Shown here: one piece after another, positions 1-8,356 of the stretch | How the letters are laid out: each line of letters opens with the position of its first letter | Numbering within the stretch: position 1 is the first letter of the stretch | Virus record (IMG/VR): IMGVR_UViG_3300009788_000006 | Span: 1-64,000 of that record | DNA from: a virus | Strand: one strand, 5' to 3' | Length of the DNA: 64,000 nt | Made by a program: the position numbers and the translations under genes | Notes under the pieces: generated by a model | Databases searched by the model: none | What the model was told of the DNA's origin: nothing | What the model saw: only the letters and a program-made list of their open reading frames with translations

Positions 1-2
1 AG

Positions 3-305
3 ATGGCCATCTACACAGTGCCCCGGGGATTCACCTGCTATCTGACCGGCGCCCGTGTTGACAACGATGCCAACAAGTCCGCGAACTTCACCTGGTGGCG
101 TCGGCAGGCGGCTGACGATACTGCCGCACCTGTTGCCTCTTTCCGACACGTAGGGGAGCAGCGCGGCGTGGCCGGACCGGCCACCTGGCCGATCACGGCG
201 CCGATCGCATTCCCTGAGAAAACGGATATCTGGGTAGAGGCGGCCGGTAACGGTGGCGTAGCGGATGTTGCGGCCCGGTTCGAGTTGGCCTGCTTTCGGG
301 ATTAG
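3..305 (+). CDS. C-terminal part of a virion structural protein
   Basis: The frame is open to the window edge, so the ATG at position 3 may be internal and the true start may lie outside. The 100 visible residues open with a VPRGFTCYLTGARVD stretch and end in a FPEKTDIWVEA segment. This pattern (a 'VPAGKTAYLT' strand, then a beta-rich domain) recurs at the C-terminus of minor virion proteins of tailed phages. The gene stops 11 bases before the next structural gene on the same strand and probably shares its transcript. Exact role in the particle is not known. Confidence 0.55.
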   Translation: MAIYTVPRGFTCYLTGARVDNDANKSANFTWWRRQAADDTAAPVASFRHVGEQRGVAGPATWPITAPIAFPEKTDIWVEAAGNGGVADVAARFELACFRD

Positions 306-316
306 GAGTAAAACCT

Positions 317-1711
317 ATGAGCAAGACGCGAAAACTAGTCAACCGGTCGGCGGCGATCACTACCGCAGTGGTCATCCTTCTGGGTCTCGGCTTCCGATCA
401 TCTGGCCAGACCCGCCCGCCGTCGTCTTACGTAGTAGAGACTAGGGGGCCGTACAACTACCAGAAGGTGCTGGTCAACGCCTTCGACGGCCCGTCCTTGG
501 ACGCCTTCGGTCGCTGGCGGGTTTCGGAGCCGCAGACCCTATTCGATTCGAAGCTGATTGGCGTCGATGACGCGCCGCTGTTCTGGGACGAGCAACTCGA
601 AAGCGGTGGCGGGATCACCGCCTCGACACCGACGGCGGCAAAGCCGTATATTGATTTCACGTCCACGGATGTGACGGCTGGAGTCTTCACCCGGCAGACC
701 CGGATACGGCCGCACTACCAACCAGGGAAGTCGCAGAAGTTTCTGGCCACGGCTGTCCTCGAGCTCGCGTCCGGCACGCTCACAGGTGTCGAGCGCCGCG
801 TCGGGATGTTCGACGACAACAACGGATTCTTTTTCGAGTCTGACGCGGGCGTCATGGGGGTGACTCTCCGCTCGAATGATACCGGTACGCCGGCCGATAC
901 GACGTTTGTTCAGACCGCTTGGAACCTGGATAATATGGACGGCGACGGGGACAAACTCAACCCGTCCGGCATCACCTTGGACGAGACAAAAGCGCAAATC
1001 TACGTTGTCGATTATCAGTGGCTCGCCATCGGCCGGGTCCGATTTGGGATAGAGATTGGCGGTATCTTGACCTACGTCCACCAGTTCAGCCAGGGGAACG
1101 CATCAACAATCCCGTGGACATCGACCCCTAACCTGCCAGTTCGGTATCAGATGGTCACTACGGGCTCGTCGGGCGTTGCCTCGATGCGGGTGATTTGCTC
1201 TGCGGTCATCAGCGAGGGCGGGCAAGATCCGCTAGGGGTGACGACTCAGGTCTCTACCGCCGGCGCGTCAGTGACGACAGCGGTGGAGGATACCCTGTAT
1301 GCGGTCGTCGGTATCCGCCTCAAGTCGACCCATCTTGGCACCGCAGTCAGGGTCATCGACGTAGGGGTACAGATCCACACAGCCGCAGAATTCATCGAGT
1401 GGTGTTTGATGTGGAACCCGACCGTAGCGGACACCTTCGCGTATTCTGGCGTCACGAATTCGTCTCTTGAGAGAGCTCTGGGAGCAACTGCTAATACGAT
1501 CACCGGGGGCTATGTGATGGCCGGGGGCTACGCCGAAACCGGCGGCGGCAACGCCGGCGGCGGGACATCAACTAAGACTCTGGAGACCTCTCTGATGCTC
1601 GGGTCGCTCATCGACGGCACCCAGGACGAGATCGTGCTAGCGGTCCGTGCTATCGGCGGCGTGTCCGCGGTCACCCTCGAAGGGGCGATCAGCGTCAGGG
1701 AGAGCCTCTAG
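317..1711 (+). CDS. Phage virion structural protein, FGRWRVSEPQTLFDSK family
   Basis: A 464-residue protein. Residues 30-330 carry hallmarks of a large phage structural family: DAFGRWRVSEPQTLFDSK, PLFWDEQ, the YQPGKSQ segment, a GMFDDNNGFFFE segment, and VRYQM-VISEGG-type strands. In related phages this protein is a head- or neck-associated virion component. Residues 13-27 (AITTAVVILLGLGF) form a hydrophobic segment, unusual for a virion protein, that could be a membrane or signal segment. Start ATG 317 lies a few bases after GGAGTAA. It follows the preceding structural gene at 11 bases. Family membership is firm; position in the particle is inferred. Confidence 0.75.
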   Translation: MSKTRKLVNRSAAITTAVVILLGLGFRSSGQTRPPSSYVVETRGPYNYQKVLVNAFDGPSLDAFGRWRVSEPQTLFDSKLIGVDDAPLFWDEQLESGGGITASTPTAAKPYIDFTSTDVTAGVFTRQTRIRPHYQPGKSQKFLATAVLELASGTLTGVERRVGMFDDNNGFFFESDAGVMGVTLRSNDTGTPADTTFVQTAWNLDNMDGDGDKLNPSGITLDETKAQIYVVDYQWLAIGRVRFGIEIGGILTYVHQFSQGNASTIPWTSTPNLPVRYQMVTTGSSGVASMRVICSAVISEGGQDPLGVTTQVSTAGASVTTAVEDTLYAVVGIRLKSTHLGTAVRVIDVGVQIHTAAEFIEWCLMWNPTVADTFAYSGVTNSSLERALGATANTITGGYVMAGGYAETGGGNAGGGTSTKTLETSLMLGSLIDGTQDEIVLAVRAIGGVSAVTLEGAISVRESL

Positions 1712-1794
1712 CCGACGGGACGGCGCGAAAGCGATTGTCGTCCAGTCCATCAGTGTTTACCTCACAGTGTCGACGCGCCTCGGGGCCGTCAGAG

Positions 1795-2001
1795 TCAAAG
1801 GATCGCCGACCATCCGACCCACTCGGCCGCTGTCAATTCGAGGAAGGTCTGCTGGGAGCTCATGTTCTGGCTGAGCTTTTCTCGGATTTCGTGGAGGTCC
1901 TCGGACTCTGTGGCGACGAGCACCCGGGATTTTTCTTCCGGGATGCCTTTCCCGGTTCCAGGGTCTGTCGAAAAGCGGTAAGTGATTCTCCAAATGTTCA
2001 T
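1795..2001 (-). CDS. Small protein of unknown function in a minus-strand cassette
   Basis: 68 residues starting MNIWRITYRF, beta-rich at the start and helical in the middle (ESEDLHEIREKLSQNM). Not recognised. The start ATG at 2001 is preceded by GAGAAGGGG and overlaps the stop of the upstream gene as ATGA, which selects it over an in-frame ATG at 2055. It is the last of three minus-strand genes set between two plus-strand structural genes. Together they look like a moron: extra cargo with its own promoter, not part of morphogenesis. Confidence 0.6.
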   Translation of the reverse strand: MNIWRITYRFSTDPGTGKGIPEEKSRVLVATESEDLHEIREKLSQNMSSQQTFLELTAAEWVGWSAIL

Positions 2002-2333
2002 AGCGTCCCCTTCTCGAAGGTGCTCCCCGGTACTCTCCGGGGCCGGGTCGGGCATCTATGCAGAAGCCCGTCAACGCAGATTCTGTCGTTGGTTTCACGG
2101 CATCCAACCTGCGACCCGCCTGCTCGCATCCGAGGCGTGAGCGTCTTGGAAAATAAGGAAGAGCGGAATAGATATTGGCAGCCAGTGCCAGGGTCAATCC
2201 AAATTCCTTGAGGCGGTGATATCTGGCGAGCCGAAAACAGCGGGTGGCCAGTTTCGTAGCTAACCCATATTGCTGGCGCGAAGAAGGCCCCTAAGAGTAG
2301 TAGAGTGCCGAGAATCACTTTCAGCTCTCTCAT
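1998..2333 (-). CDS. Small membrane-anchored protein with a TGxQYL...LTPRM motif
   Basis: 111 residues. Residues 4-25 are a hydrophobic segment (VILGTLLLLGAFFAPAIWV), so the protein is probably anchored in the inner membrane. Residues 43-70 (IWIDPGTGCQYLF...LTPRM) resemble the core of a short family common in phages and plasmids with consensus 'DxxTGVxYL...GLTPxxD' (DUF6440-like, from memory). The C-terminus is basic and may be disordered. It overlaps both neighbours by four bases, so the three cassette genes are probably translationally coupled. Function unknown. Confidence 0.55.
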   Translation of the reverse strand: MRELKVILGTLLLLGAFFAPAIWVSYETGHPLFSARQISPPQGIWIDPGTGCQYLFRSSLFSKTLTPRMRAGGSQVGCRETNDRICVDGLLHRCPTRPRRVPGSTFEKGTL

Positions 2334-2710
2334 CGTCCCGGCACCCGCAAGAACAGCCGCTCCCCCTCGTGGCGCAGGACCTCGGCGCCGACGCTATGCG
2401 CCACAGAGAGCAGAGTGTCCGCTGGCTTGCCGAGCGGTGGCCACAGCCGCAGGGCCTGAAGGCACGACACGAGATCAACCCCGGCAGCTGCGGCCAGGTA
2501 CCTGATCGCCGTGCCGGTGGATCTTGACCCCTGCTCGATTTGCCGGAGGTGGTACTCGTCGAGCCAGTCCGGGCAGCTGTCCAGAGCAGCGGCCCGGTCG
2601 ATCACTTCGCGGCGCTTGATGATGGCGGCCCTTCCTTCGGCAACGCCGCGAGCCGCGAGGAAGAGTTGGGCCATGGACCGCCGATCCGCTACGTCGTGAG
2701 ATTGTGACAT
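2330..2710 (-). CDS. XRE-like helix-turn-helix regulator of the cassette
   Basis: 126 residues. The middle reads as an XRE-type helix-turn-helix: LDEYHLRQIEQGSRSTGTAIRYLAAAAGVDLVSCLQAL, with the usual 'xxIExGxR...xxLAxxxGVDL' spacing. Start ATG 2710 is chosen because a promoter (TTGACG, 18 bases, TACAAT) ends six bases upstream and no ribosome site is present, pointing to a leaderless mRNA. A much longer in-frame ORF reaches back to 3541 but lies antisense to the prohead protease and is rejected. It probably represses the divergent promoter region it shares with the protease gene (inferred). Confidence 0.7.
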   Translation of the reverse strand: MSQSHDVADRRSMAQLFLAARGVAEGRAAIIKRREVIDRAAALDSCPDWLDEYHLRQIEQGSRSTGTAIRYLAAAAGVDLVSCLQALRLWPPLGKPADTLLSVAHSVGAEVLRHEGERLFLRVPGR

Positions 2711-2716
2711 AGCGCT

Positions 2717-2746
2717 ATTGTATCTGGCGCGCTTGGCGCCCGTCAA
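2717..2746 (-). promoter_or_regulatory. Leaderless-type promoter of the XRE-like gene
   Basis: On the minus strand TTGACG (2741-2746) is followed after 18 bases by TACAAT (2717-2722), and the ATG at 2710 lies six bases further. That leaves almost no 5' leader. It overlaps a plus-strand promoter in the same 57-base intergenic space. Confidence 0.65.
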
Positions 2747-2761
2747 GTGCGGGTCTATAAC
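2733..2761 (+). promoter_or_regulatory. Promoter before the prohead protease gene
   Basis: TTGGCG (2733-2738), 17 bases, TATAAC (2756-2761), ATG at 2768. Good -10, weaker -35. It overlaps the divergent XRE-gene promoter, so the cassette regulator could affect capsid gene expression. A GGAG at 2762-2765 sits just before the ATG. Confidence 0.5.
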
Positions 2762-2767
2762 GGAGAT

Positions 2768-3610
2768 ATGGAAACGCACGCGCCTGTGCAGATTGATCTC
2801 CCGTATCTGAAAGCCGACCCGAGCGGCGCCCTGTTCAAGTCGGCCGTCAGCGCAGAGTTCAAGGTTACCGCCGCCGAGGGCATCGTCGAGGGCTACGCCG
2901 CCACCTGGGACCGCGACCTCGGCGGTGACCGATTCGAGAAGGGCGCCTTCCGCGACATCATCAAAGCGGACTTCCCGCAGAACCGGATCAAGATCTACCG
3001 CGAGCATCGTCAGGCGATCGGCCTGCCCGTTGAGCTCAAGGAAGACGGCGAAGGGCTGTTCGTCCGCGCCGAGATCGTCCCGGGGGACACCGTTGACGGC
3101 GATGAGACTCTCAATCTTGCCGACCGCAAGGTCTACGACGCTTTCTCGGTTTGCTGGGTGCCGGATCGCAAGACGCTTCGGATTGAGAACAACGGCGGCG
3201 AGCGAACCCGGGTGATCCCGAAAGTCGCTGCCCTGCCGCACATCGGCATTCTTGCCGATCCAATGAACCCGCAAGCAGTGGTGACCGCGGTCAAGTCCGT
3301 CGAGCCGATCGAAATCCTTGAGCGCCTGGACAAGATCGAGGCGCTGATCAAGCCCGCAGATCCGGTCCAGCTCAAAACCCTGTGGGACCTCGTCGCCGGG
3401 GTCGACGCCCTGGCAGTGCTCGAAGGGATTCGCCAGTGGGGCGAGCTGACGGAAGACGAAGCCGCAATGGCCCGCGAGCTCATCGACCACCTGGTCTCGA
3501 TCACCGAAGAGGCAGAGAAGCGCTTGCCGAGCTGCCGCCAAGAGATCCCCCCGGGTCTTACCGGTCTCTTGGCAAAAATGTCCGATTACGCAAACGACTT
3601 GAGGAACTGA
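2768..3610 (+). CDS. HK97-family prohead protease
   Basis: 280 residues. The N-terminal 160 residues match the prohead serine protease fold (U35/S78): EGYAATWDRDLGGDRFEKGAF, a histidine in KIYREHRQAIG (likely catalytic) and a serine in VYDAFSVCWVPD in the place of the usual nucleophile. The last 120 residues are mostly helical and could act as a scaffold or delta-like extension (inference). It would cleave scaffold segments during head maturation. ATG 2768 is preferred over an upstream GTG because GGAG lies at the right place. The major capsid gene follows after three bases. Confidence 0.88.
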   Translation: METHAPVQIDLPYLKADPSGALFKSAVSAEFKVTAAEGIVEGYAATWDRDLGGDRFEKGAFRDIIKADFPQNRIKIYREHRQAIGLPVELKEDGEGLFVRAEIVPGDTVDGDETLNLADRKVYDAFSVCWVPDRKTLRIENNGGERTRVIPKVAALPHIGILADPMNPQAVVTAVKSVEPIEILERLDKIEALIKPADPVQLKTLWDLVAGVDALAVLEGIRQWGELTEDEAAMARELIDHLVSITEEAEKRLPSCRQEIPPGLTGLLAKMSDYANDLRN

Positions 3611-3613
3611 CCA

Positions 3614-4888
3614 ATGGCAGAACCGAAAACTTTGGAAGAGGCGGTCGAGCTTCAGAACAAGGCGTTCGACGAGTTCAAGCTCGCCGACAAGAAACGAGAC
3701 GACGAGATCAAGGCGCTCGGCAAAGCCAACGGCGAGACGCTTGAGCGCCTTGCGAAGACCGAAGCGGATCTCGAAAAGTCCGACGACGCGCTGAACAAGA
3801 TTCAGGCCGAGCTCGGCGCTTTTGCCGCGATGAAGGAAGAGCTCGAAACCAAGCTCCAGAAGTTCGAGCGCTCAGGGTCGCCGAAGGACGAACCCGTCAC
3901 CTTCGAGGATCAGTACGCCGACGCGTACCAGAAGTGGATGCGTGGCGGCGGTGAGAAGATGCGCGGTCGCTGGAAGATGACGGCCGAGGATCTCGAGATT
4001 CTTGAGCGCGGCGCGGAAGAGAAGTCCCTTTCGACCGACAGCGGTGAAGATGGCGGGTATGCAATGCCGGCCCCGCAGCGAATGGCGATGATCGAGAAGC
4101 TGATTGAGTTCAGCCCAATCGAGGAGCTGGCCAACATCGAAGTGATCTCAATCGGGGATTCCGCCGAGGTTTTGGCAGACGGAGTGCAGGATTTCGCCTG
4201 CGAGTGGGTCTCTGAGAGAGAGAGTCGGGGCGAAACCGCGGCGGCTCAGCTGCGCAGAGTACTCATCACGGCGCACGAGATTTACGCGAACCCGTTCATC
4301 ACCCGCAAGGCGCTGGACGACCCTGCAACGGATTTGGCAGCGTGGATCAATCGCCGCCTCTCGAAGAGGTTTGCCGTCAAAACCGGGACCGCCTATGCAA
4401 TTGGCAGTGGTGACGGGCAGCCCGGCGGCATCGCCACCAACACGGCCGCACAGACAGACTCGGTGGTCTCAGGCCACGCCTCGCAACTCACCGGCGATGG
4501 TCTTATCGACCTCTACTACGACCTCCCTGAGATCTATGCGCGGGCCGCTACTTGGGTCCTTCGCCGAGCCACCCTGCGAGATATCCGCAAGCTGAAGGCG
4601 TCTGGCACCGGCGAGTATCTCTTCACGCCAGCCACTACCGCCACCCCGCCGGCCATCCTGGAGCGTCCGTATCGCGAAGCGCTCGACATGCCCGCGGTCA
4701 GCGCTGGCACCTACCCGATCGCCTTTGGCGACATTGAGGCCGCGTACACCGTGGCACGGCGGCAGGATGTATTCCAGATCCGCGACGCGCTGACCAATAA
4801 GCCGTTTGTCGGGTTCTACACCACGCTGCGCCGCGGCGGCGAGGTTGTGTTGGTCGAAGCGTACCGGCTTCAGAAGATCTCGACGTAA
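3614..4888 (+). CDS. Major capsid protein, HK97 fold
   Basis: 424 residues. Residues 10-87 are a charged coiled coil, the usual scaffolding delta domain removed by the prohead protease. From about residue 139 the sequence follows HK97-type capsid proteins: LSTDSGEDGGYAMPAP, then the paired signature FITRKALDDPATDLAAWINRRLSKRFA and AIGSGDGQPGGIAT, and a C-terminal region ending DVFQIRDALTNKPFVGFYTTLRRGG. A ribosome site lies near 3604. Position directly after the protease is canonical. The exact cleavage site cannot be read from sequence. Confidence 0.95.
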   Translation: MAEPKTLEEAVELQNKAFDEFKLADKKRDDEIKALGKANGETLERLAKTEADLEKSDDALNKIQAELGAFAAMKEELETKLQKFERSGSPKDEPVTFEDQYADAYQKWMRGGGEKMRGRWKMTAEDLEILERGAEEKSLSTDSGEDGGYAMPAPQRMAMIEKLIEFSPIEELANIEVISIGDSAEVLADGVQDFACEWVSERESRGETAAAQLRRVLITAHEIYANPFITRKALDDPATDLAAWINRRLSKRFAVKTGTAYAIGSGDGQPGGIATNTAAQTDSVVSGHASQLTGDGLIDLYYDLPEIYARAATWVLRRATLRDIRKLKASGTGEYLFTPATTATPPAILERPYREALDMPAVSAGTYPIAFGDIEAAYTVARRQDVFQIRDALTNKPFVGFYTTLRRGGEVVLVEAYRLQKIST

Positions 4889-4900
4889 GGAGTCTGGATC

Positions 4901-5809
4901 ATGACAGCAGCAAACACCGAAGGCTTTCAGTACAGCGGCAGTGGGGCCGCGCCGTTCACCCCGTACACCACCGATACCGGGGTGACCGTCTTCCCTGCTG
5001 GTGGGACGGCCCAGATTGACGGAGACCTGGTTCTGAGTGTGGGCGCAACGCTCAAGCCCGAGGGCTCGACCAACGGCATTGATTTCTCGAGCCTTGTGCC
5101 GGGCACCAACACCGACGGCAGCCTGATCAAAGCGGCGACCAACGGCAGCCGCATCCCGTTCTCGACGGCGGGCCAGCGCGGGATGGCCATCTTCATGGAC
5201 AACACCGCGACGTCGGGCACATTCACGGGGATAAGGCTCCGGAGCGGAGTGAATCCCTCCAGCGGCGCCAACTCGGTTGACAACTTGCTCTCGCAGGTCT
5301 CGGTCGAAAGCGGCAAGAATGCGACCACGGTCAACGTGTGTTTCTTTGAGCTGATCCCGAAGGGGACGAACACGATCACCACCGGCCGGGTCCTGCTGCT
5401 GAATGCCGACAGCGCCGCATCACAGACGATGACCACGCAGATCATCGCTCATCTTCGGGTGCATACCCGCGGCGATGAGACCATCACGAACGACGAGATG
5501 CTGCGCATCGAAAACGAGGCCGTCGGCGGCAACGGGCGGAAGCTGGATTCCTACATCCGCGTCATGGAAACCAACCTCAGCGGCGGAATCACCGGCGCGG
5601 ACTACCTCATCGACGGCGGGACTGGAACGTCGCTCCTTGGTACTGCGGTGCTGCGCCTCCCCGATGACGGGACTGTTGCCAACGACACCGACACCGGCAG
5701 CGCTACGGATCTTCAGTTCTCCGACTTCACCGGGTTTCTCACGGTCGTCGTGGGATCGGCAACTCGGTATATCCCATTGCTTACCAACAAGCCGAGCGAC
5801 CTAACCTAA
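4901..5809 (+). CDS. Probable capsid decoration or minor virion protein
   Basis: 302 residues, low in charge and rich in Gly, Thr, Ser and short beta strands, as in decoration or fibre-like virion proteins. The end (SDFTGFLTVVVGSATRYIPLLTN) resembles the terminal strand of domains in other phage structural proteins that finish 'VxVGGTxYYIPxx'. It starts after AAGGAG 12 bases downstream of the capsid gene. Role inferred from composition and position. Confidence 0.55.
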   Translation: MTAANTEGFQYSGSGAAPFTPYTTDTGVTVFPAGGTAQIDGDLVLSVGATLKPEGSTNGIDFSSLVPGTNTDGSLIKAATNGSRIPFSTAGQRGMAIFMDNTATSGTFTGIRLRSGVNPSSGANSVDNLLSQVSVESGKNATTVNVCFFELIPKGTNTITTGRVLLLNADSAASQTMTTQIIAHLRVHTRGDETITNDEMLRIENEAVGGNGRKLDSYIRVMETNLSGGITGADYLIDGGTGTSLLGTAVLRLPDDGTVANDTDTGSATDLQFSDFTGFLTVVVGSATRYIPLLTNKPSDLT

Positions 5810-5823
5810 GCGCAGAGAAATCT

Positions 5824-6018
5824 ATGGACCTCGTCACAACTATCCGGCCCTCCAGTACAAAGCTAACGGGCGAAGAAGGCGGAATCGTGGCCGCCGCTGG
5901 GCAAGTGCTGACGATCGAGACATCGCCCGGAGGTGCCGAAATCTTGCAACAGACCGTCCCGGTCGGGAAACAATGGACGGCACATATCGCGGTGTCGATT
6001 GATGAGGTGGACGCATGA
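5824..6018 (+). CDS. Small virion-associated protein with a VPVGKQWT strand
   Basis: 64 residues, start ATG 5824. The C-terminal VPVGKQWTAHIAVSIDEVDA resembles the 'VPAGKxWxVxISVxIxExxA' ending of many short phage structural proteins. It overlaps the next gene by ATGA, suggesting coupled translation. Function unknown beyond the morphogenesis context. Confidence 0.6.
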   Translation: MDLVTTIRPSSTKLTGEEGGIVAAAGQVLTIETSPGGAEILQQTVPVGKQWTAHIAVSIDEVDA

Positions 6019-6239
6019 CTGCTCTGACGGCGACGCTTGAGGATTTGCAAGCTCGTCTCTTGAAAGTCAAGGAAAGTCACGGGAACGTGCTGGCAAACCT
6101 CCACGCGCATAACGGCAGCATCGAAGAGCTAGAGAGACTGATCACCGCCGAGGCCGAACGGGAACAGGGCGAGGAAGAGACGCCAACCCCCAAGCTCGTG
6201 GCCGCGGCAGCCCCCAAGAGGAAAGCCGCGACCTCGTAA
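6015..6239 (+). CDS. Short coiled-coil protein in the head gene cluster
   Basis: 74 residues, helical, with heptad-like hydrophobic spacing across residues 6-45 and an Ala/Pro/Lys-rich tail. Similar 'MTxLxxxLxxLQxRLxxVxxxxxxVxAxLHAxxGAIxELExLI' proteins occur at this place in other siphophages. Start is coupled to the previous gene (ATGA). No enzymatic motif. Possibly a virion or assembly factor. Confidence 0.6.
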   Translation: MTALTATLEDLQARLLKVKESHGNVLANLHAHNGSIEELERLITAEAEREQGEEETPTPKLVAAAAPKRKAATS

Positions 6240-6274
6240 GGACATCCGACAACCCTTTAGACAGGAGCCTACTG

Positions 6275-6700
6275 ATGGCGATGACAGCTCAAGACCTCGA
6301 ATCAAAGATCAAGGAAGTCCACGCGCTCGCGCCTGTGGCGATTACCACCGACACCACCACCAACGGGGAGATCATCGACACCGCGGGCTGGCGGTCGCTG
6401 ACGTTCATTCCCTACGCCGGCGTCGTGACCGACGGCACCTACACTCCGGCACTCAAACACTCGGACAGCGCGACCATGGTGGGCGAGGTGGTGGTGCCTG
6501 ACGCTGACTTGCTCCCGTCCGGCACTGGCCAGGAAGCCACGGCGGTGGTTTCGGCCACTAACGGGACTTCGAAGATCGGCTACCGGGGCGACAAGCGCTA
6601 TGTCACCTGTGACATCGTCTCGGCGTCAACCAGCTCGGGCGTTGCTGGCTTTGCCGTCCTTGCGATCCAGAGCGGCGCGGTGGATGAGCCGATTGCCTGA
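6275..6700 (+). CDS. Phage structural protein with GYRGDKRYV motif
   Basis: 141 residues, mostly beta. The GWRSLTFIPYAGVVTDGTYTPALKHSDSATM and KIGYRGDKRYVTCDIVSAS segments match a widespread small head protein family in which 'GYxGxKRYV' is conserved. AGGAG lies before ATG 6275. It probably belongs to the head shell or neck; the family has no firmly assigned role that I can state. Confidence 0.65.
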   Translation: MAMTAQDLESKIKEVHALAPVAITTDTTTNGEIIDTAGWRSLTFIPYAGVVTDGTYTPALKHSDSATMVGEVVVPDADLLPSGTGQEATAVVSATNGTSKIGYRGDKRYVTCDIVSASTSSGVAGFAVLAIQSGAVDEPIA

Positions 6701-6810
6701 TGCTGAGTGACGGGAAGGAGAGGCCAGGATTCGCGCTTTCGGCATCCGAGGGCGCAATCACTTCCGACCCGCAACTGATGGAGCTCCAACCAGGAGCAAA
6801 AGGAGACGCG

Positions 6811-7125
6811 ATGGAGACCAAGATTCGAATTCTGAAGCCCTGCGAGGGCTCTTTGGACGGCATCAACGTAACGGCTTTTGCTCCTGGCGAGGAGGTCACC
6901 TGCGCGACCGCCAACGCTCGATGGCTGGCCGGCTATTTCATCAGCGCGGAGTTTGCCGAGATCGCGGCGGAAGCTCCTCAGCCGCAAGAGACTCCGGCGG
7001 CAGAACCCGACCCGGACCCAGAACCGGCGCCGGCGCCGGCTGATGCAACCCCCGAGCCTGTCGCGATTGACCCGCCTCTCGACAAACAACGGCCACCGCC
7101 GAAACGCTGGAAGCGAAAGAAGTAA
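6811..7125 (+). CDS. Hypothetical protein with acidic Pro/Ala-rich tail
   Basis: 104 residues from ATG 6811, chosen for the strong AAAGGAG site seven bases upstream; an in-frame ATG at 6700 overlapping the previous stop would add 37 residues. Residues 1-50 look folded (ETKIRILKPCEGSLDGINVTAFAPGEEV); after that comes a disordered run of Pro, Ala, Glu and Asp and a basic C-terminus ending KRWKRKK. The position between head proteins and the connector suggests a small head accessory protein. Confidence 0.55.
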   Translation: METKIRILKPCEGSLDGINVTAFAPGEEVTCATANARWLAGYFISAEFAEIAAEAPQPQETPAAEPDPDPEPAPAPADATPEPVAIDPPLDKQRPPPKRWKRKK

Positions 7126-7130
7126 TCAGG

Positions 7131-7769
7131 ATGGCGCTTGTAGCTGCGGCAACACTGGCGACCTATACCGGGTCCTCGGATACGGTGACCATCGCCCAGA
7201 TCAGCAGCGCCGTCGAGCTGTGGTTGCAGGGCTGGATTCCTCGCTATCTCGGCACGTCGACCACACTGACCGAGGTCCATGATGGTCCGCAGCGAGACCA
7301 TGCCCGGATCACTCCGCGCGCGAGCAGTGAGCGCCTACGCTCACTCTGGCTACAAGAGGAGATCGCCATCGGCTCTTTGGTGAGCGTCAAGCACCGGACG
7401 ACTCCAGACGCATCCTTTCTGGATCTGTCAGTCGACAGTGCCGGCGATGCCGACTTGACGGATTTCGAGATCCGTGGACCGTTCGCTCACTCCACGAGTG
7501 GCCGGCAGTTGGTCAGGCTCGGCCAGACGTTTCCCAACGGCCGGGGCAACCTGCAAATCAAGTACACGCACGGATACGTGGAAGATGCCGGCCCGGCAGA
7601 TGTCACCTACGCAGTGCTGGCCTTGACCAAGGCGCTGTTGGAGGCGAAGACGGCTGGCAACCTGAAATCTGAGCGAGTCGAGGGCGTGGCCTGGACCTAC
7701 TCGGAGTTAGCGTCCATGCCGGGCGTCAGCGTCACGATGCTGACCGATCTTCGCCGGAGGTCTTTCTAA
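7131..7769 (+). CDS. Head-tail connector / adaptor protein
   Basis: 212 residues. The helical start (IAQISSAVELWLQGWIPRYLGTS), the beta middle with a ITPRASS...LRSLWLQEEIAIGSLVSVKHR stretch, and the ALTKALLEAKTAG helix followed by VEGVAWTYSE correspond to the gp6-like adaptor family that forms a ring under the portal. Located just after the head genes, as expected. It shares one base with the next gene (TAATG). Assignment rests on pattern and synteny, not a search. Confidence 0.6.
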   Translation: MALVAAATLATYTGSSDTVTIAQISSAVELWLQGWIPRYLGTSTTLTEVHDGPQRDHARITPRASSERLRSLWLQEEIAIGSLVSVKHRTTPDASFLDLSVDSAGDADLTDFEIRGPFAHSTSGRQLVRLGQTFPNGRGNLQIKYTHGYVEDAGPADVTYAVLALTKALLEAKTAGNLKSERVEGVAWTYSELASMPGVSVTMLTDLRRRSF

Positions 7770-8356
7770 TGGACAGCGCCGCGGCCATGGCTTCTGTAAG
7801 CCGGTCGATCACTCGCGGCGGCAAGCTTGCCCTCTCGCTCTCTCGTGAGATCGATAAGCTGCACGATCCCGTCAAAGGGGAGCCGGTGCCGCTGGAGGCG
7901 TCTGGCGCTCACCTGATCAGCGCGACCACGCTGACGATCGCCCCACAGGCTACGTGGGCCTTCCGCGGTGCGGTTGAGAGCGGCGCTGCGGTTGCCGTCG
8001 CGGGCCATGCTACGGCCTACGCTACGACTGTCAGAGCGGCTGTGGACGATACGTCGCCCGCCACCCTGGCGCTCACGATCACGCCGGGGCTCGAGGCCGC
8101 GCTTGTGGGCGCTGAGGTCGTCACCATCACCGAGGCTGCGGTGGTCGCTTACGACGCCCGCAAGGTCAGCGATGCCAAGGCCGTGCAGCGCGGCTGGCCG
8201 GTGAAAGCCGGATCGGGCGTCTACCTGATCGACCATGAGGACAAGCGAGTTCCAGACGGTGGGGACATCGCTTCCGGCGCCCATGTCGGCTCCGTGGCCA
8301 ATGTCGACACCGCTCCGTTTCCCTATTCAATTACGCAGATCGGAGGCGCCGCGTGA
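7769..8356 (+). CDS. Possible head-closure (stopper) region protein
   Basis: 195 residues, Ala-rich. The N-terminus is helical (SVSRSITRGGKLALSLSREIDKL) and the rest is beta-rich with repeated Val-Thr strands. Not recognised. It sits between the connector and tail completion genes, the place normally held by head-closure proteins. It overlaps the preceding gene by TAATG and the following one by a GTGA-type junction, so the neck genes form one coupled unit. Confidence 0.45.
   Translation: MDSAAAMASVSRSITRGGKLALSLSREIDKLHDPVKGEPVPLEASGAHLISATTLTIAPQATWAFRGAVESGAAVAVAGHATAYATTVRAAVDDTSPATLALTITPGLEAALVGAEVVTITEAAVVAYDARKVSDAKAVQRGWPVKAGSGVYLIDHEDKRVPDGGDIASGAHVGSVANVDTAPFPYSITQIGGAA

Noticed and set aside
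2711-3541. Extension of the XRE-like gene antisense to the prohead protease
   Set aside because: The protease frame is strongly conserved on the other strand, and a promoter plus ATG at 2710 explain the short gene.
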